Source: Stichopus chloronotus (taxonomy: Eukaryota > Echinodermata > Holothuroidea > Aspidochirotida > Stichopodidae). Taken from it: a stretch of DNA of 64,000 nt. Under the pieces are notes generated by a model. The model made no database searches. It saw only the letters and a program-made list of their open reading frames with translations, and was not told the origin of the DNA. The stretch covers positions 37,572,937-37,636,936 of the forward strand of contig CM037830.1 of NCBI GenBank assembly GCA_021234535.1, written 5' to 3'. Made by a program: the position numbers and the translations under genes. Positions 48,368-59,384 of the stretch are shown here, in pieces. The stretch's first letter is position 1, and each line of letters starts with the position of its first letter.

Positions 48368-49885
48368 AAACAAAATTCAAGAATGACAACCACATTCTGC
48401 ATCATTTATGGGTTTGATGTTACCAAATGCTAATATGAATGAGTTATGTCATTCACTCAGCCTTGATGACAATTGTGGTCATGAAGGAGGTAATTCACAA
48501 GTTGACAGAAAGTTTGTGACACCAAATTGTGGTTACAGACCTGAGATTGTGCAAGTCAACAAAGGCAATGTGGAACAGTCTTACCTTCTAAGGGAGTGTT
48601 TACTGTGACTAAAACAATAAAGTACTTTGCAAATTTTGACAGGAAGTTTCTGGCAACAGGGATATTCTCTGAGGGCTTACAAAAAAGTGATAAGAGCTAT
48701 GTTAATTGGTTGTTTGGCATAGAAAATGGACTGTAAATGTTCCACAAATTGACAAAGAATGAGACCAAAGTCTATCTAGCAGCCATCTCTGCTATGAAAC
48801 ATAGATCTACCTTTTGGCAAATTTCAATAGAAAATAAATTCGAATTATTTTCCTACTGAGTGATTTAATTTAACCTCTTCATATGTTCACATTCAGGACA
48901 TGTAGAACTCTTTAAGTATCACATGTTAGGCTTTTGAACCCAGGATAGATCTTTGGAATGATTGAACTTATTATATTCATTTCATGTCACATTCCAGTGA
49001 TGACAAGTCTCTCATGGGGCAATTCAAAGGACCAACATCAGCTGCTCATCAAGTGCTAACAAGGTTGACACTTTGAAGTTCTAAGTGAATTCAGTTGCTG
49101 AATACATACCTTTATAGGTTTTCATATTTTAAGCTCTGGAGATCTCCATGAAAAACAATAAGGATCAGCTACTCTCCATGGACTACCAACACACCAAGTT
49201 TGATATTCGAGCAGATTGGCAGATTTGGCTTTGTGCAACAAATGTAGTCGTTGGAATGTAAAACAATCAAAGTACTGGCTGGAAGAATTTTAGCACTAAT
49301 TTCTTGTCATGGCAATGGCAGATCATGATGCCTATAGCCATAACATGAAAACTGTCTCATATCTTAATATTAACAAGAAGGTTCAAGTTCAGCATTGAGA
49401 TTGCAATGATGAAAATGAACAACTGCAGAATTACCAATACACTGGTGTATTTCACAGGTGCCTCATTCAAATTGGTGGCAAGTTGGGGGAAGGGGAACTG
49501 GGGACATGTTGTCAACCATTTGAGAGGAGGGGATGATTACATATTTGTCTCCTATCACTTTTTGCAAGGTGAAATTAAAAAAAGCAAACTACATTATTCT
49601 TAGCAGAAGTGTAAAATTTCTAACTTTGTGTTCTAACAAACAAAGAAAATAGCTGAAACTAACAAAACCAGAGAGACTGATAAGTGCCATATTTCCTACA
49701 ATCAGAGGCATTCTTATCAAAAATTCTTTTAGTACTGTATGCTACATGCCAACCAATAGTGGTATTTGACTGTGATAGAGTCCTTGAAGAGAAAACATAT
49801 GATCCTCCTGGAGTCATTGACCTGTTCCCCCAAGTCAACCCTTTGCTCAAAGTCTGGTTACGCCAGTAGAAGCAGAATGGGTAAT

Positions 49886-49925
49886 GGTGGGGGGGGGGGA
49901 AGGGTTGGGGGAGGGTTGGGGGAGG
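49886..49925. repeat. G-rich tract
   Basis: GGTGGGGGGGGGGAAGGGTT followed by further G runs (GGGGGAGGG). Four or more G tracts lie on the plus strand, so a G-quadruplex is possible. It lies about 80 bp beyond the 3' end of the LINE fragment. Confidence 0.7.
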
Positions 49926-50335
49926 GAGAATGCATGCTCCCAATATTTTCCACATGCTTCAGGAATAAATGAAAAAGGATGCATAAATCAAGTATGATTC
50001 TTATAAAGTTTAGTTTAGTTTAAAAAAAGGATCAGGAGGGACAATTAAGTCCCCATCAAGGACCCTGAAAAAAAAAGATACAAAAATCAAAGCCAGTCAC
50101 AAAGCCTAAAGTACTTGTCCAGTGCATTCTTAAACCCATTTACACTTCTTGCCATCACTACATCCTCAGGCAACCCACTCCACTCATTCACTACCCTTTG
50201 AGAAAAGAAGTAACAACGAATATTGATCCCACTTTGAACCTTCTGGAATTTAAGACAATGACCTCTAGTAATTTTACTATTAGCAAACTTGAAAAAATCA
50301 GAAAATGATAAATTATCAAATCCATGAACAATCTT

Positions 50336-50599
50336 TTAGACTTGTATCAAGTCCCCACGTAATCGTCTCAGCTCAAGTGAAGTGAGATTTAAGAGACGTA
50401 ACCTGCTGTTATAGGGGACACCCTTGAAAGCCCTAATCAATCTAGAAGCCCTGCACTGGACTTTCTCAAGTAACTCCTTATCTTTAGAAAAATATGGGTT
50501 CCCAGCTTGAACAGCATACTCTAAATGAGGTCTAACCAACTGCTTATAGAGTCTAACAACAATGTCTTGCTTAAGGAAACTAAAATTTCTCTTAATCAT
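50336..50599 (-). pseudogene. LINE C-terminal region fragment
   Basis: It encodes MIKRNFSFLKQDIVVRLYKQ, LVRPHLEYAVQAGNPYFSKD and RLLNLTSLELRRLRGDLIQV, the region after RT that is conserved in CR1-type LINEs. It belongs to the truncated LINE spanning 50005-51880. Confidence 0.8.
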
Positions 50600-50718
50600 A
50601 CCTAAAATCCTATTTGCTTTTTTAGCTGCTTCAACACACTGCTTAGCTGGCTGTAAAGAAGAGTCTTTGTGAACACCTAAGTCCCTTTCAACAGAAACCT
50701 CTTGCAGTGACTGTCCAA

Positions 50719-51601
50719 TTAAGTGTACGAATACCTAGGATTATTATTGCCAATATGCATTACCTTGCATTTATCAATATTGAACAGCATTTGCAACTCC
50801 TGAGACCAAGTGAAAACCCTGTTTAAATCCTTCTGAAAACTTTTTGAATCACCTTCAGAGGAGACCAGAATACAGTTTGGTGTTGTCAGCAAACTTCTTG
50901 GCTCTATATCAGTATCAATGTCATTAATGAAAGCAATAAACAGGAGAGGACCCAACACAGACCATTGGGGGACCCCACTAGTAACCTCCTGCCAAGAAGC
51001 GCAACCATTTAAAACCACCCTCTGTTTCCTATTACATAACCAATTCTGAATCCAGGTCAGTAAATTACCACAGATACCCATGCATACTCTTTAATTTAAG
51101 CAAAAGACACTGGTGGGGAACCTTATCAAAAGCTTTCTGAAAATCCAGAAAAACAACATCAACATACTTCTGCCTATCCAATGAACTAGAAACGTCTTCC
51201 ATGGACTCCAAAATATTGCTGAGGCATGACCTTTTCTGACAAAAGCCATGTTGAGACATTCTGATTAAAGAATAACTACTGAAGAAACTAACCATAGACT
51301 TTTTAACAATAGATTCCATGACCTTACAAACAACACTAGTGAGACTGACAGTCCTGTGATTACAGGGCTGTGACTTATCTCCCTTCTTAAAAATTGGGGT
51401 GATGTTAGCACACCTCCAGTCCTCAGGAACATAACCTTCAACCATAAATTTATTAAAGACCAGTGACAGTTGAACACAGAAATGATGAGCAAATGACTTC
51501 AACAAAATTGGATAGATTGCATCCGGGCCAGGGGCTTTACGAATATTGAGAGAAAGCAACTCTTTTAGAACTATCTCACTAGAAAATAAGACAGAGTCCA
51601 A
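50719..51601 (-). pseudogene. LINE reverse transcriptase, inactivated
   Basis: The RT domain is split over frames. 51601-51065 carries RKAPGPD, PIFKKGDKSQPCNHR and FLDFQKAFDKVPH, with the first catalytic Asp present. 51081-50719 carries WLCNRKQRVVLNG and SGVPQWSVLGPLLF, where Trp replaces the usual Gly. The catalytic box appears as FADN in a shifted frame near 50890, so a frameshift adjoins it and the second Asp is Asn. It is non-functional. The C-terminal region continues in 50599-50336 (LYKQLVRPHLEYAVQ). Confidence 0.85.
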
Positions 51602-51880
51602 ATTTGGGAAAACACTTTTTCCATGGCACTAGACAGATTTGACAAATCTTCATGTGTAAAGACTGACACAAAATAATTGTTTAGCAGTTTTGCACTGTCA
51701 GTAACTACATTGTCTGCATTAGGATCCCTAAGAGAAACAATACTAAACTTTCCTTAACCTTTTGCTTAGACCTAACATAAGAAAAGAATGCCTTCGGGTT
51801 GTCCTTAATATTATCAGCTATACTCTGCTCAAAATTCATTTTAGCTTTAGAGATTAACCCTTTCACTTTAAGTTGTCTCA

Positions 51881-52706
51881 AGCTATCTGATATGTGTCAC
51901 TACTTTTTACAGATTAATTTTTTTCCAACACATTGCAAAATTGCATGCAATATCCCTTTTTAAAGGCTGAGTGCATGCAGCTTAGAACAACTAGCACACA
52001 GAAAGTTCAATTATGTCTGGCCATAAGAGAGGTAATTTGCAAAGCTAAAAATTTTCTTGTACACTCCACACCGACCAATTGCTGTGCTCCTCTTAGAGTT
52101 GTGCTGCTTAGATAGTTCTGCAAGCACTCAGTCAGGCCCTTTTTCATTTTTAAAACTCTTAGGACAAGTTTAAGGCCCGATGTCATCCCCCCTCACTTTA
52201 AATTACAAATCGACACTGATGCATATGCATTTCATGCTGCTCTCACACTCCATCTTCACTTCTGACCACACCCACATGCACAACAGCTTCAACTAAGCTT
52301 GCTAACTCATATCAGCCAAACTTGATCTCTCACACAACAATCATCACGGCAAAGAATTTTCACAATTAAGTTTCAATACTGAAGGAGTGCATGGTCAAAT
52401 GACAACACAAATGATTACACCAAATGGCAGACCAGGTGGTAAATAATACTGACAGTAAAATTAGGCAGTACCTTGCTTTGCAGGGTACATACCCTATGCA
52501 TACACTAATCCCCTCCTCCAGAACGGTTTTCACACTCTTAAAACTTTTCATGACTAGTGGAAAGTGTGCAACTGCAACAAATTATCCCCACAGGTGTATG
52601 TAACAAAATGGAACAGTCAAATTTGCTCAAAAGGGATTGGCTAATGAGGAACAATATCATAAAAATTAGGAATTGTTTCGCTCTTTACTGGTAAAAACCA
52701 CACCTC
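51881..52706. other. Spacer between LINE and LTR element
   Basis: 0.8 kb with nothing recognised. It represents the DNA into which the LTR element inserted at AATAG. Confidence 0.4.
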
Positions 52707-52711
52707 AATAG

Positions 52712-52968
52712 TGTTACGTTCGGTAATCAATGCACACAGTAATAAATACAAAGACAATGGTATATGTTCTACTCTTTATTTATTTCTTGCAACTCACTAC
52801 TTCTCAGCTCAACGACCAAAATGGAACTGACTCATGTCTGTGCTCATATTGTATCAGTGAACTGATGTTCCTGAACTTTCAGTAACCTTTACAATATCAA
52901 AGAAGTAGGACAAAGAAGGTGAAATGGTGAAAGTCATTTCATGGTATTTGCCAATATTATATACCACA
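52712..52968 (-). repeat. 3' LTR of the Ty3-like element
   Basis: 257 bp, paired with 59122-59379. It starts TGTTACGTTCGG and ends TATATACCACA on the plus strand, abutting the polypurine tract. Confidence 0.93.
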
Positions 52969-52981
52969 TTTCCCCCCTTCT
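52969..52981 (-). promoter_or_regulatory. Polypurine tract of the Ty3-like element
   Basis: AGAAGGGGGGAAA on the minus strand, directly against the 3' LTR, the expected second-strand primer. Confidence 0.8.
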
Positions 52982-53247
52982 AAGGTAAGAACCAGAAAGC
53001 CAAAAGGCTTTGTGATTCCTTGCTACATGGTTATATTACAACAAACATGAATTATTCACATGACAAGTATAAGATCAACTGCAGCTATTTTTCTAGATAC
53101 ACCACAAGCCTTTAACCCAAAATGACCTTTATTTTGGTGACCTAAAATTACCGCGACATTTGACGTCCACCACAAGCAATAGGGATCACCTACCCAGGCC
53201 ATACAACCCACACATCAAGTACAGTATGAGTATGACATCAGTCAACA

Positions 53248-53780
53248 TTATCTCTGAACTCCAAGAAACACACAGTAATCAATGCTGCTTCTAGTCTTGC
53301 CTGTTGTTAGTTGAATCAAATAACTCAACCTTACCTCATCTGAACTCAGCTTGTCTGCCATATTTACCTCAAAATTCTTCATAAAGGACCAGAATGTTCT
53401 TGGGTCTCCATCGTATGGTGGAATTTCTGCCTTAGGTAATTCCAACACTAATTTGAAACTCAATTTCCTCCTTCAACTTTTTCAATGCTTCCCCCCTCTC
53501 CTCAGAATAATGCTTTTGGCATTCCAACATCCAGCTTTCTGCTTGCTCAAATGCTTCATCAGACAACAGTCCAGCCAGATCAGCATGAACCTCTTCCATT
53601 GCCTCAAATTGGCGCTCTGCCTTTTGCAAATTTTCCTTTATCGACTCTGCAATAATTTCTTCCTTGTTACAAGTAGCTTTTAACACACTCAAAGTCCTCG
53701 TAAGTTGACCCTAAGTTATGATTCCTCCTCAATATTTTTGCTTCCTCCATCCTTTCCAACATTGTGAAATATGATTGAAA
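53248..53780 (-). pseudogene. BEL/Pao-type gag fragment, copy B
   Basis: More complete than the copy at 14.6 kb. It has an N-terminal stretch from about 53766 (RMEEAKILRRNHN), a helical region (53692-53432: ESIKENLQKAERQFEAMEEV, LECQKHYSEERGEALKKL) and a DUF1759-like part (53463-53248: ELPKAEIPPYDGDPRTFWSF, LSYLIQLTTGKTR). One frame change near 53440-53460 separates the last two. It ends at SSIDYCVFL, after which family-typical repeat sequence resumes. It is unrelated to the Gag of the surrounding Ty3 element. Confidence 0.72.
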
Positions 53781-54478
53781 GCACTCCAATTTGATTGTTA
53801 AGAAACCTTGTTCTGCTACCAGCTGTTCCTCTGGATATTGATATTATCCCAACAAATGACAGAACAGATGGTATTTTCTTTTCCTCATTTTTTTTATAAA
53901 CCCATTAACATTCCAATGCATGAATTAATGCCACCTTGTCTATCTGACCCCATGACCCCCCATACCAAGACTATCTCTCTGGACAACTTATCGGAGGCCC
54001 CTCACACTACTGTAGAAGTTACTCACTAAGTTACAGATGCAGTACTGTAGCCTTAAATCTGGAGTAATCCCATTGAGTTAACTGTGTGCGAGGGAACCAA
54101 TAGTAATTTTGCACAATGTAGCCCCATATGCATTTGTACGGTAGTTTATAATAACCACAATAATGGTGTTTAGGCTATTATTATTGTTTTATAGTGAAAA
54201 ATTATCCCTTCCTCTCTACTGATAAGCATTAAATTTCACAGGGTCGTGAACCTGTTAATAACAGACAACCTTATCAAGTTTAAAACAAATCTGACCCACG
54301 GATAAGGAACTATGGCAGTTTTAACATTTTTTATGTTTTACCCCATAACCTCATTAATATGCAAGATTTGGACACCAAAAACAATAGGGATCATCCACTC
54401 AATATGGGCAACCTACATGCCAAAAATGAAATTACTCAGAGTTACCCTTCTTGAGATAGAGTGTTTACGAGCAACCGT

Positions 54479-54522
54479 CACACACACACACACGCATACA
54501 CACACCCTTACACACACACGAC
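54479..54522. repeat. (CA)n microsatellite in composite copy B
   Basis: CACACA runs interrupted by GCATACA and CCCTTA. Its counterpart in copy A (about 13905-13915) is much shorter, so it has expanded or contracted since the copies split. Confidence 0.85.
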
Positions 54523-54607
54523 ATCAGGACTGCATAGATTCCCCTGCCTACGGCAAGGAATCAAAAACACAACTGTAAAACAACAAAAGTAACAGTAAAG
54601 GAAAACA

Positions 54608-55695
54608 TTAATTGTAAAAATGGTAGTCCTTTGACCAGACAGGTGGCACTCTATTCCTAGCAGGTCTATCTGGAATTCGGGACTGTTGGGAATTTGATGG
54701 CGTAAAGTGAGGGTCATGGTTTGGGATGTAATCATGCAAACTATTTTCAGATGATTCAGTTGGAAGCACTCTCCCCTGAAAAAGTGAAAGTCTGTCAATG
54801 TTCCAAGTCTTTCCATCAGAGGTAACGTACATGTTGGGGTTAATAATCTTGGTAATCTGTATTGGGGCTGTGAACTTACTATGACCCTTTAAAACATGAC
54901 CTGGTTTCTTCACACAACAAAGTCACCAACTCTGAATTTGCGGGTTGAAGCATATTGGTAATGGTCTGAGAGGCGGTTACTGTGCATCTGTTTATTTTCA
55001 ACTTTTGCTCTAACATTATTAGGGTGAACAGGTGGGGGAGACGTAGTGATTCCTGGAATGTCAAGTTTAGTTTTGAGGTGTCGGTTGTGGAGAAGAATTG
55101 ATGGCTCTGTGCCAGTAGTGGCATGTGGGGTGGATCGATATACTCCCTGGAATTCTCTGATTGCCTTTAAAATAGGAGTTGACTGAAGGGATGCAGTCAT
55201 CACAAAATCATTTAGGACTTTGTTAAATCACTCAATTTCCCAGTTTCCTTGAGGGTGGTAAAGTGCAGACTTAATGTGTTTAATATTTCTTTCCCTCACG
55301 AATTGCTCAAAGTTATGTGAGGAAAACTGAGGTCCATTGTTTGTGATAATTTCGTCGGGGAATCCCTCTCTGCTACAAACAGTTTTAAGAAAGTCAATAA
55401 CACTTTCAGTAGTTACCATAGAGGTGAAACCAACCTCTGGCCACTTGCTGTGATAATCAATGAGTGTAATTGCAAATCTAGCACTTTGTGGCATAGAGTA
55501 ATTAGGACCCACGATATCCATACCTAATTTTGACCAGGGTTTTGATGGAAATTTCACCGGCTGCAAAGGATTAGATGAAGTCCTTGCAGTTTTATCATGC
55601 ATTTGACATACAGTACATTGTTTAATCATAGTATCAATTTGTTGATCCATGAGTGGCCACCAATAGAGTTGTCTAGTTCTTTGTTTGGTGCGCAC
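54608..55695 (-). pseudogene. Integrase of the Ty3-like element, mutated
   Basis: 55695-55228 completes the zinc finger (CTVCQ) and the core: KLGMDIVGPNY with the first catalytic Asp; ITNNGPQFSSHNFEQF, where the second catalytic Asp of the usual TDNG is Asn; and HPQGNWEIE with the Glu. Downstream frames 55203-54910 and 54913-54608 cover the C-terminal part (RSTPHATTGTEPSILLHNR; KFRVGDFVV; VTSDGKTWNIDRL). It is frameshifted and catalytically dead. Confidence 0.88.
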
Positions 55696-56400
55696 AATGC
55701 CCCCTGATGGCCTTCATGTGCATGATGAATAATCCTTGAAGTTATTGATGATGGTACCACAACTCTTTCCCCTCGAAAAAGGATATTACCATGAAGGGAT
55801 AATTCATCCTGAATACGGTAATAAGGCAGCAAGTCTTTGGACAGTAGACTACCGTTGCATGGCCAGCCATGGACAACATAGTTACAAACATCCTTATAAA
55901 TAGCATCATTAGAAATAGCAGTACTTAACATATCGGTAGAGACACTTTCACATGCCTGAATTGTTAGCTGACAGATATGCTCAGTATCATCTTCGAAACT
56001 TGAAATACAGTCTGATGAAATAGGTAAAGGTAAATGAGATAATGCATCTGCAACTGTATTTGATCGACCCGTAAGGTACTCAACATTATAGTTATAGTTC
56101 AAAAGTCTAGTTGCCCATCTAGCAATACGTAACGGCATGTGGCCTGCACCAGAAGTAGACATTAAGGTTGTCAAAGCCTTGTGATCTGTACGGAGTGTAA
56201 AATGACCCCACAAAAATGTGTGCCATTTTTCTATACCCCACAGAGAAGCAAGGGCTTCTTTCTCGCCAGCTGAATACTTTTGTTCGCATTGCGTCAGTTT
56301 GCGTGACGTGCACATGACTTAAACGTACGTTGCCATTGTGGATTTGAGTCATGGTTGCAGCAATTCCGCAGTTGGATGCAGCTGTAGTTACAACCACTTC
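55626..56400 (-). pseudogene. RNase H and integrase zinc-binding region of the Ty3-like element
   Basis: RNase H: AGEKEALASLWGIEKWHTFL, LRTDHKALTTLM and SNTVADALSHL. The start of integrase follows: IIHHAHEGHQG supplies the His pair of the HHCC finger near 55725. A frame change near 55690 separates it from the remainder of integrase. Confidence 0.85.
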
Positions 56401-56410
56401 TTTGGAGGGG

Positions 56411-57609
56411 TCAAATAATGCAAGTGCATCCCCATCCGTCCATCGTAATGGCTAATTTAATATTCTGAAATGCAGATTCAGCTTCCTTCGTCCACCGGAA
56501 GGGTCCCTTTGCATTTTGTACATCTCGTATTGGTTGTACTTTCATTGCGAAGTTGGGCACAAATTTCGCATAATAGCCCGCTAAGCCCAAAAAAGATTTA
56601 ATTTGTTCTGCAGACTGAGGGGCTGGCGCATTGCGGATTGCATTAACAAGGTCCTGGGCTGGTCTAATGCCCTCTTTAGAGACGACATGTCCAAGTAAAT
56701 TGAGATTTTGGATATTAAACTCACATTTAGTATTGAGTTTCATGCCTGACTTTTCTATGCGCTGCAGCACATGTAACAGGTTTTGGTTATGCTCTTCTTG
56801 TGTTGCCATAAACAACAATATCACCAAGATAGCATTGCACTCCTTGTAATCCTGATAGTATGGAGCACATGACCTTCTGAAAGCATGACGGTGCTGATGC
56901 TAGGCCAAAGCAAACACGCCTTTACCTGTAAATGCCTGCATGTGTAATAAAAGCAGTGAAATCACGACTATCTTCGTGTAACTTGAGTTGATGGTAAGCA
57001 GACTTAAAGGCTGTAATGCATCACCCCAGACAGTTTCAATTCTCCCAACCACCTACCTCTAGTCCCTCCCTCAGCTTGTCTTACATTCCTTCACATGTGT
57101 AATCAAAATAATGGATCCCTGTGTACGCTGTGTAGTACGAGCTGCTCTGCATCTTTCCAATTTGCTAGCAATCTAAGAGTACTGTACCTTAGAACCAGTT
57201 GAGAATTTTCCTTTCAGGGAGGTAAAAATATAGCTTAGGGTGATGCAATACAGCCTTTAAGGTCTAACTTTGAGAAGAAGCATGCACCCTGTAACTCAGA
57301 TAGTAATTCATCAATATGGGGAATAGGGTGTTTTCCAATTACCATGTTTTCATTAAGTTTCCGTAAATCAACGCAAATTCGAATTTTCCCATTTTTCCGA
57401 CAAGCAACTACAATGGGAGAAACCCAATCAGTAGCACCTTCAACTTTCTCAATGACCCCTTGGGATTCCAAATTATGTAACTCTTGCGTCACTTTATTGC
57501 CTACAGCAAAAGGAATGCGGCATAAAGCCATTTGTATGGATCGCGCATTCGGTTTCATTTTAATCTTATCTTGGAAACCCTTAATCATGCCAACGTCTTC
57601 ACTAAACAA
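56411..57609 (-). pseudogene. Reverse transcriptase of the Ty3-like element, interrupted and mutated
   Basis: 57609-57261 carries the N-terminal RT (WVSPIVVACRKNGKIRICVD; IPHIDELLSELQG; SKLDLK with the first catalytic Asp). A 249-bp MITE (57008-57256) then splits the gene. RT resumes to the left near 57003 (AYHQLKLHEDSRDFTAFITH). The catalytic YxDD box reads YLGD near 56835, so its first Asp is Gly. 56827-56411 carries RIEKSGMKLN, LLGHVVSKEGI and FLGLAGYYAKFVPNFA. It cannot be active. Confidence 0.88.
57008..57256. mobile_element. 249-bp MITE with TTAA target duplication, inside RT
   Basis: The left end AGGCTGTAATGCATCACCC mirrors the right end GGGTGATGCAATACAGCCT (18 of 19 match). TTAA lies on both sides (57004-57007, 57257-57260). 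Removing one TTAA plus the element brings two conserved RT segments (SKLDLK and AYHQL) next to each other, which supports both the borders and the duplication. The interior has no coding capacity. It has the same target preference as the element at 7307-7868 but different termini. Confidence 0.9.
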
Positions 57610-57699
57610 TTGTTTAAATTTTGCAGCAATTGGACTAGAATCAGCTGCATTGTCAGACTTAGCACTAGCAGAGCTGTTCCTATGACAGACAGAAGTTGG

Positions 57700-58060
57700 T
57701 AATTCTTATGGGCAGGTGCAGTAGCCATAGACAAACATGAAAGTGAAGCGCCATCAATTTTCAGACGTAGACCCTGAATTAGGTCCTTACCGAGTAAACA
57801 TTTACCTGACTGAACAACGTAAACAGTAGTAATGCAGATAGAATTTCGATATGTAAATTTTGCCCTGAAACAGCCAAGAAAATGAATTTTGAAGTCATTA
57901 TATGCATGTACATAAACCTTAGTTGGAGTTAATGATTCTCGAAGAAAGTACTAATCAAATAATGACATGTTGAAAATCATAATATCACTTGCAGTATCAA
58001 CTTGTAAATTAATTGGAATATCATTAACATATAAAGAACAAGTAATATTTGGTTTTACCA
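57700..58060 (-). pseudogene. Aspartic protease region of the Ty3-like element
   Basis: The motif LQVDTASDIMIF lies at about 58007-57972. The position between zinc knuckles and RT and the D-T-x-x pattern identify the retropepsin. The usual Gly after D-T/S is Ala here. The frame is not continuous with the RT part. Confidence 0.6.
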
Positions 58061-58972
58061 TACTACAGTAGTACTGGTGTCCTCTGTGGATAGGACCGTG
58101 ACCGAGGCACTTGGACCCATGGTACTGTCTCTTACTGGACTGCGTGGCACGCTGGTGTCTGAATCAGATGTTTTAACACTTTCTGCTTTGATGCAGTGTA
58201 CTTCCTTCGCTTGCCTACACATTTTCGCGAAATGTCCAGTTTTCCTGCAGTTCTTGCACGATTTCCCAACAGCTTGGCAGGCGATGTCGTTTGCAAAGTG
58301 CTTGATCCACAACGATAACACTGTCTCGTTGTAGTACCCAAATTTCTGGAATGGTGGGACCGCTTGATTCCGCTTGTGGATTTGGCTTGTACTGCAGACA
58401 TCGTCCTTGAAGTTGAACAGGAGCTATTCAATTCCCTGGCCTCTCTCGTAGCCCGCTCGACGTGACGTGCAATTTGAATAGCCTTAGCCAAAGGTAGTTC
58501 CGGCTCCAATAGGAGGCGTTCACGGATACGATGGGAGTTTTTTCCACTAGCTGGTCCCGTATCATCTCATCGTGGAAGGTAGCAAAACTACAGGAAGTCG
58601 CTAAATGTCTGAGTGAAGCAATATACACTAGGTTTCAACAGATTCATCCGTCATCTGGGCCCTTTGTCTGAGTCGAAAACGTTCCGCAACAACGTTGACG
58701 ATGGGACTGAAATGACCATCTAGAATTGTAAGAGTCTGGTCATAGAGATCTGGACTGGTTACAGTGGAACTGCTGGCCGTTGTTGCAGTAGAAGAAGTAA
58801 CAGGTTGGGGTAATGTGTAAAATATCCTCTGGCCCTCTGCACCAAGATAATGTAAAAGCAGTGCTTGTTTCCATACTGGAGAAGCTGTAGTAAGATCTGA
58901 GGCAAGCAAATAATTAGTAAACAATTGCTTCCATTGTGCCCATAGAATGGAAGGAGTTCCAGGCGTAGGCAA
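58055..58972 (-). pseudogene. gag of the Ty3-like element (frameshifted)
   Basis: It starts at 58972 (MPTPGTPSILWAQWKQLFTN). Capsid-like sequence (LLLHYLGAEGQRIFYTL; FRLRQRAQMTDESVE) continues in a second frame from 58628 (YIASLRHLATSC; EMIRDQLVEKTPIV) and a third from 58509. A zinc knuckle CKNCRKTGHFAKMC (C-x2-C-x4-H-x4-C) lies near 58258-58217, preceded by a first knuckle (CYRCGS) interrupted by a frame change near 58322. At least three frames are needed, so no full Gag can be made. Confidence 0.85.
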
Positions 58973-59103
58973 AAATTAAGTGAACAAGAGGATGAACAGA
59001 TGACATCTTGAGTCCGGTACAAAGAAATGAAAACAAGTTTCAGTAAGGAAAAGAGACAGAACGTAAATTGTAAGGCAGCAAAAGTCCAAACAAAAGCATC
59101 CAA

Positions 59104-59119
59104 AGTATCTTCGTTGCCA
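59104..59119 (-). promoter_or_regulatory. Primer-binding site of the Ty3-like element
   Basis: On the minus strand TGGCAACGAAGATACT begins two bases inside the 5' LTR boundary. TGG complements the CCA end of a tRNA. I cannot name the tRNA with certainty. Confidence 0.6.
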
Positions 59120-59121
59120 AT

Positions 59122-59379
59122 TGTTATGTTCGGTACTCAATGCACGCAGTAATAAATACAAAGACAATGGTATATGTTCTACTCTTTATTTATTTCTTGC
59201 AACTCACTACTTCTCAGCTTAATGCCCAAAATGGAACTGACTCATGTGTGTGCTCATATTGTATCAGTGAACTGATGTTCCTGAACTTTCAATGACCTTT
59301 ACAATATCAAAGAAGTAGGACAAAGAAAGGTGAAATGGTGAAAGTCATTTCATGGTATTTGCCAATATTATATACCACA
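59122..59379 (-). repeat. 5' LTR of the Ty3-like element
   Basis: 258 bp. Differs from its partner by about nine substitutions and one 1-nt gap, roughly 96.5% identity by eye. On the minus strand TATATAA lies close to its start and AATAAA is present further in. TG...CA termini. Confidence 0.93.
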
Positions 59380-59384
59380 AATAG

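Larger units (their letters stand above)
50005..51880 (-). mobile_element. 5'-truncated CR1-like LINE
   Basis: A minus-strand non-LTR retrotransposon remnant. It covers the linker before RT (from about 51880: AKMNFEQSIADNIKDNP), the reverse transcriptase and the C-terminal region, and ends at a short AAACT/TAAAC repeat tail (50007-50022). The endonuclease half is absent, as expected from 5' truncation on insertion. Sequence style (APGPDAIYPILLK, VVFLDFQKAFDKVPHQ, SGVPQ) places it in the CR1/L2 group. Confidence 0.85.
52992..54567 (-). mobile_element. Composite HINE/Helentron-like element, copy B (with Pao gag fragment)
   Basis: Minus orientation. The 5' end is at about 54567 (TTTTTGATTCCTTGCCGTAG), the 3' module at 53025-52992 (GCAAGGAATCAC, hairpin AAAGCC-TTTT-GGCTTT, CTGG). 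It matches 13863-15167 along its length with an extra internal segment of about 215 bp. A CA tract (54479-54520) sits near the 5' end. It is inserted between the integrase end and polypurine tract of the LTR element, so it moved after that element. Confidence 0.85.
52712..59379 (-). mobile_element. Complete but defective Ty3/Mag-like LTR retrotransposon
   Basis: LTRs at 52712-52968 and 59122-59379 begin TGTTA and end ACCACA. AATAG flanks both sides (52707-52711 and 59380-59384), an exact 5-bp target duplication, so the boundaries are secure. In minus orientation the order is 5' LTR, primer-binding site, gag with zinc knuckles, protease, RT, RNase H, integrase, polypurine tract, 3' LTR: the Ty3 order. 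Gag and pol resemble the Mag/SURL group. Two later insertions lie inside: a TTAA MITE in RT (57008-57256) and a composite HINE (52992-54567) between integrase and the polypurine tract. Frameshifts and lost catalytic residues make it inactive. Confidence 0.93.

Noticed and set aside
52992..54567. Treating this segment as part of the Ty3 element
   Set aside because: A full second copy occurs at 13863-15167 without the retroelement, and its gag remnant is of a different class.
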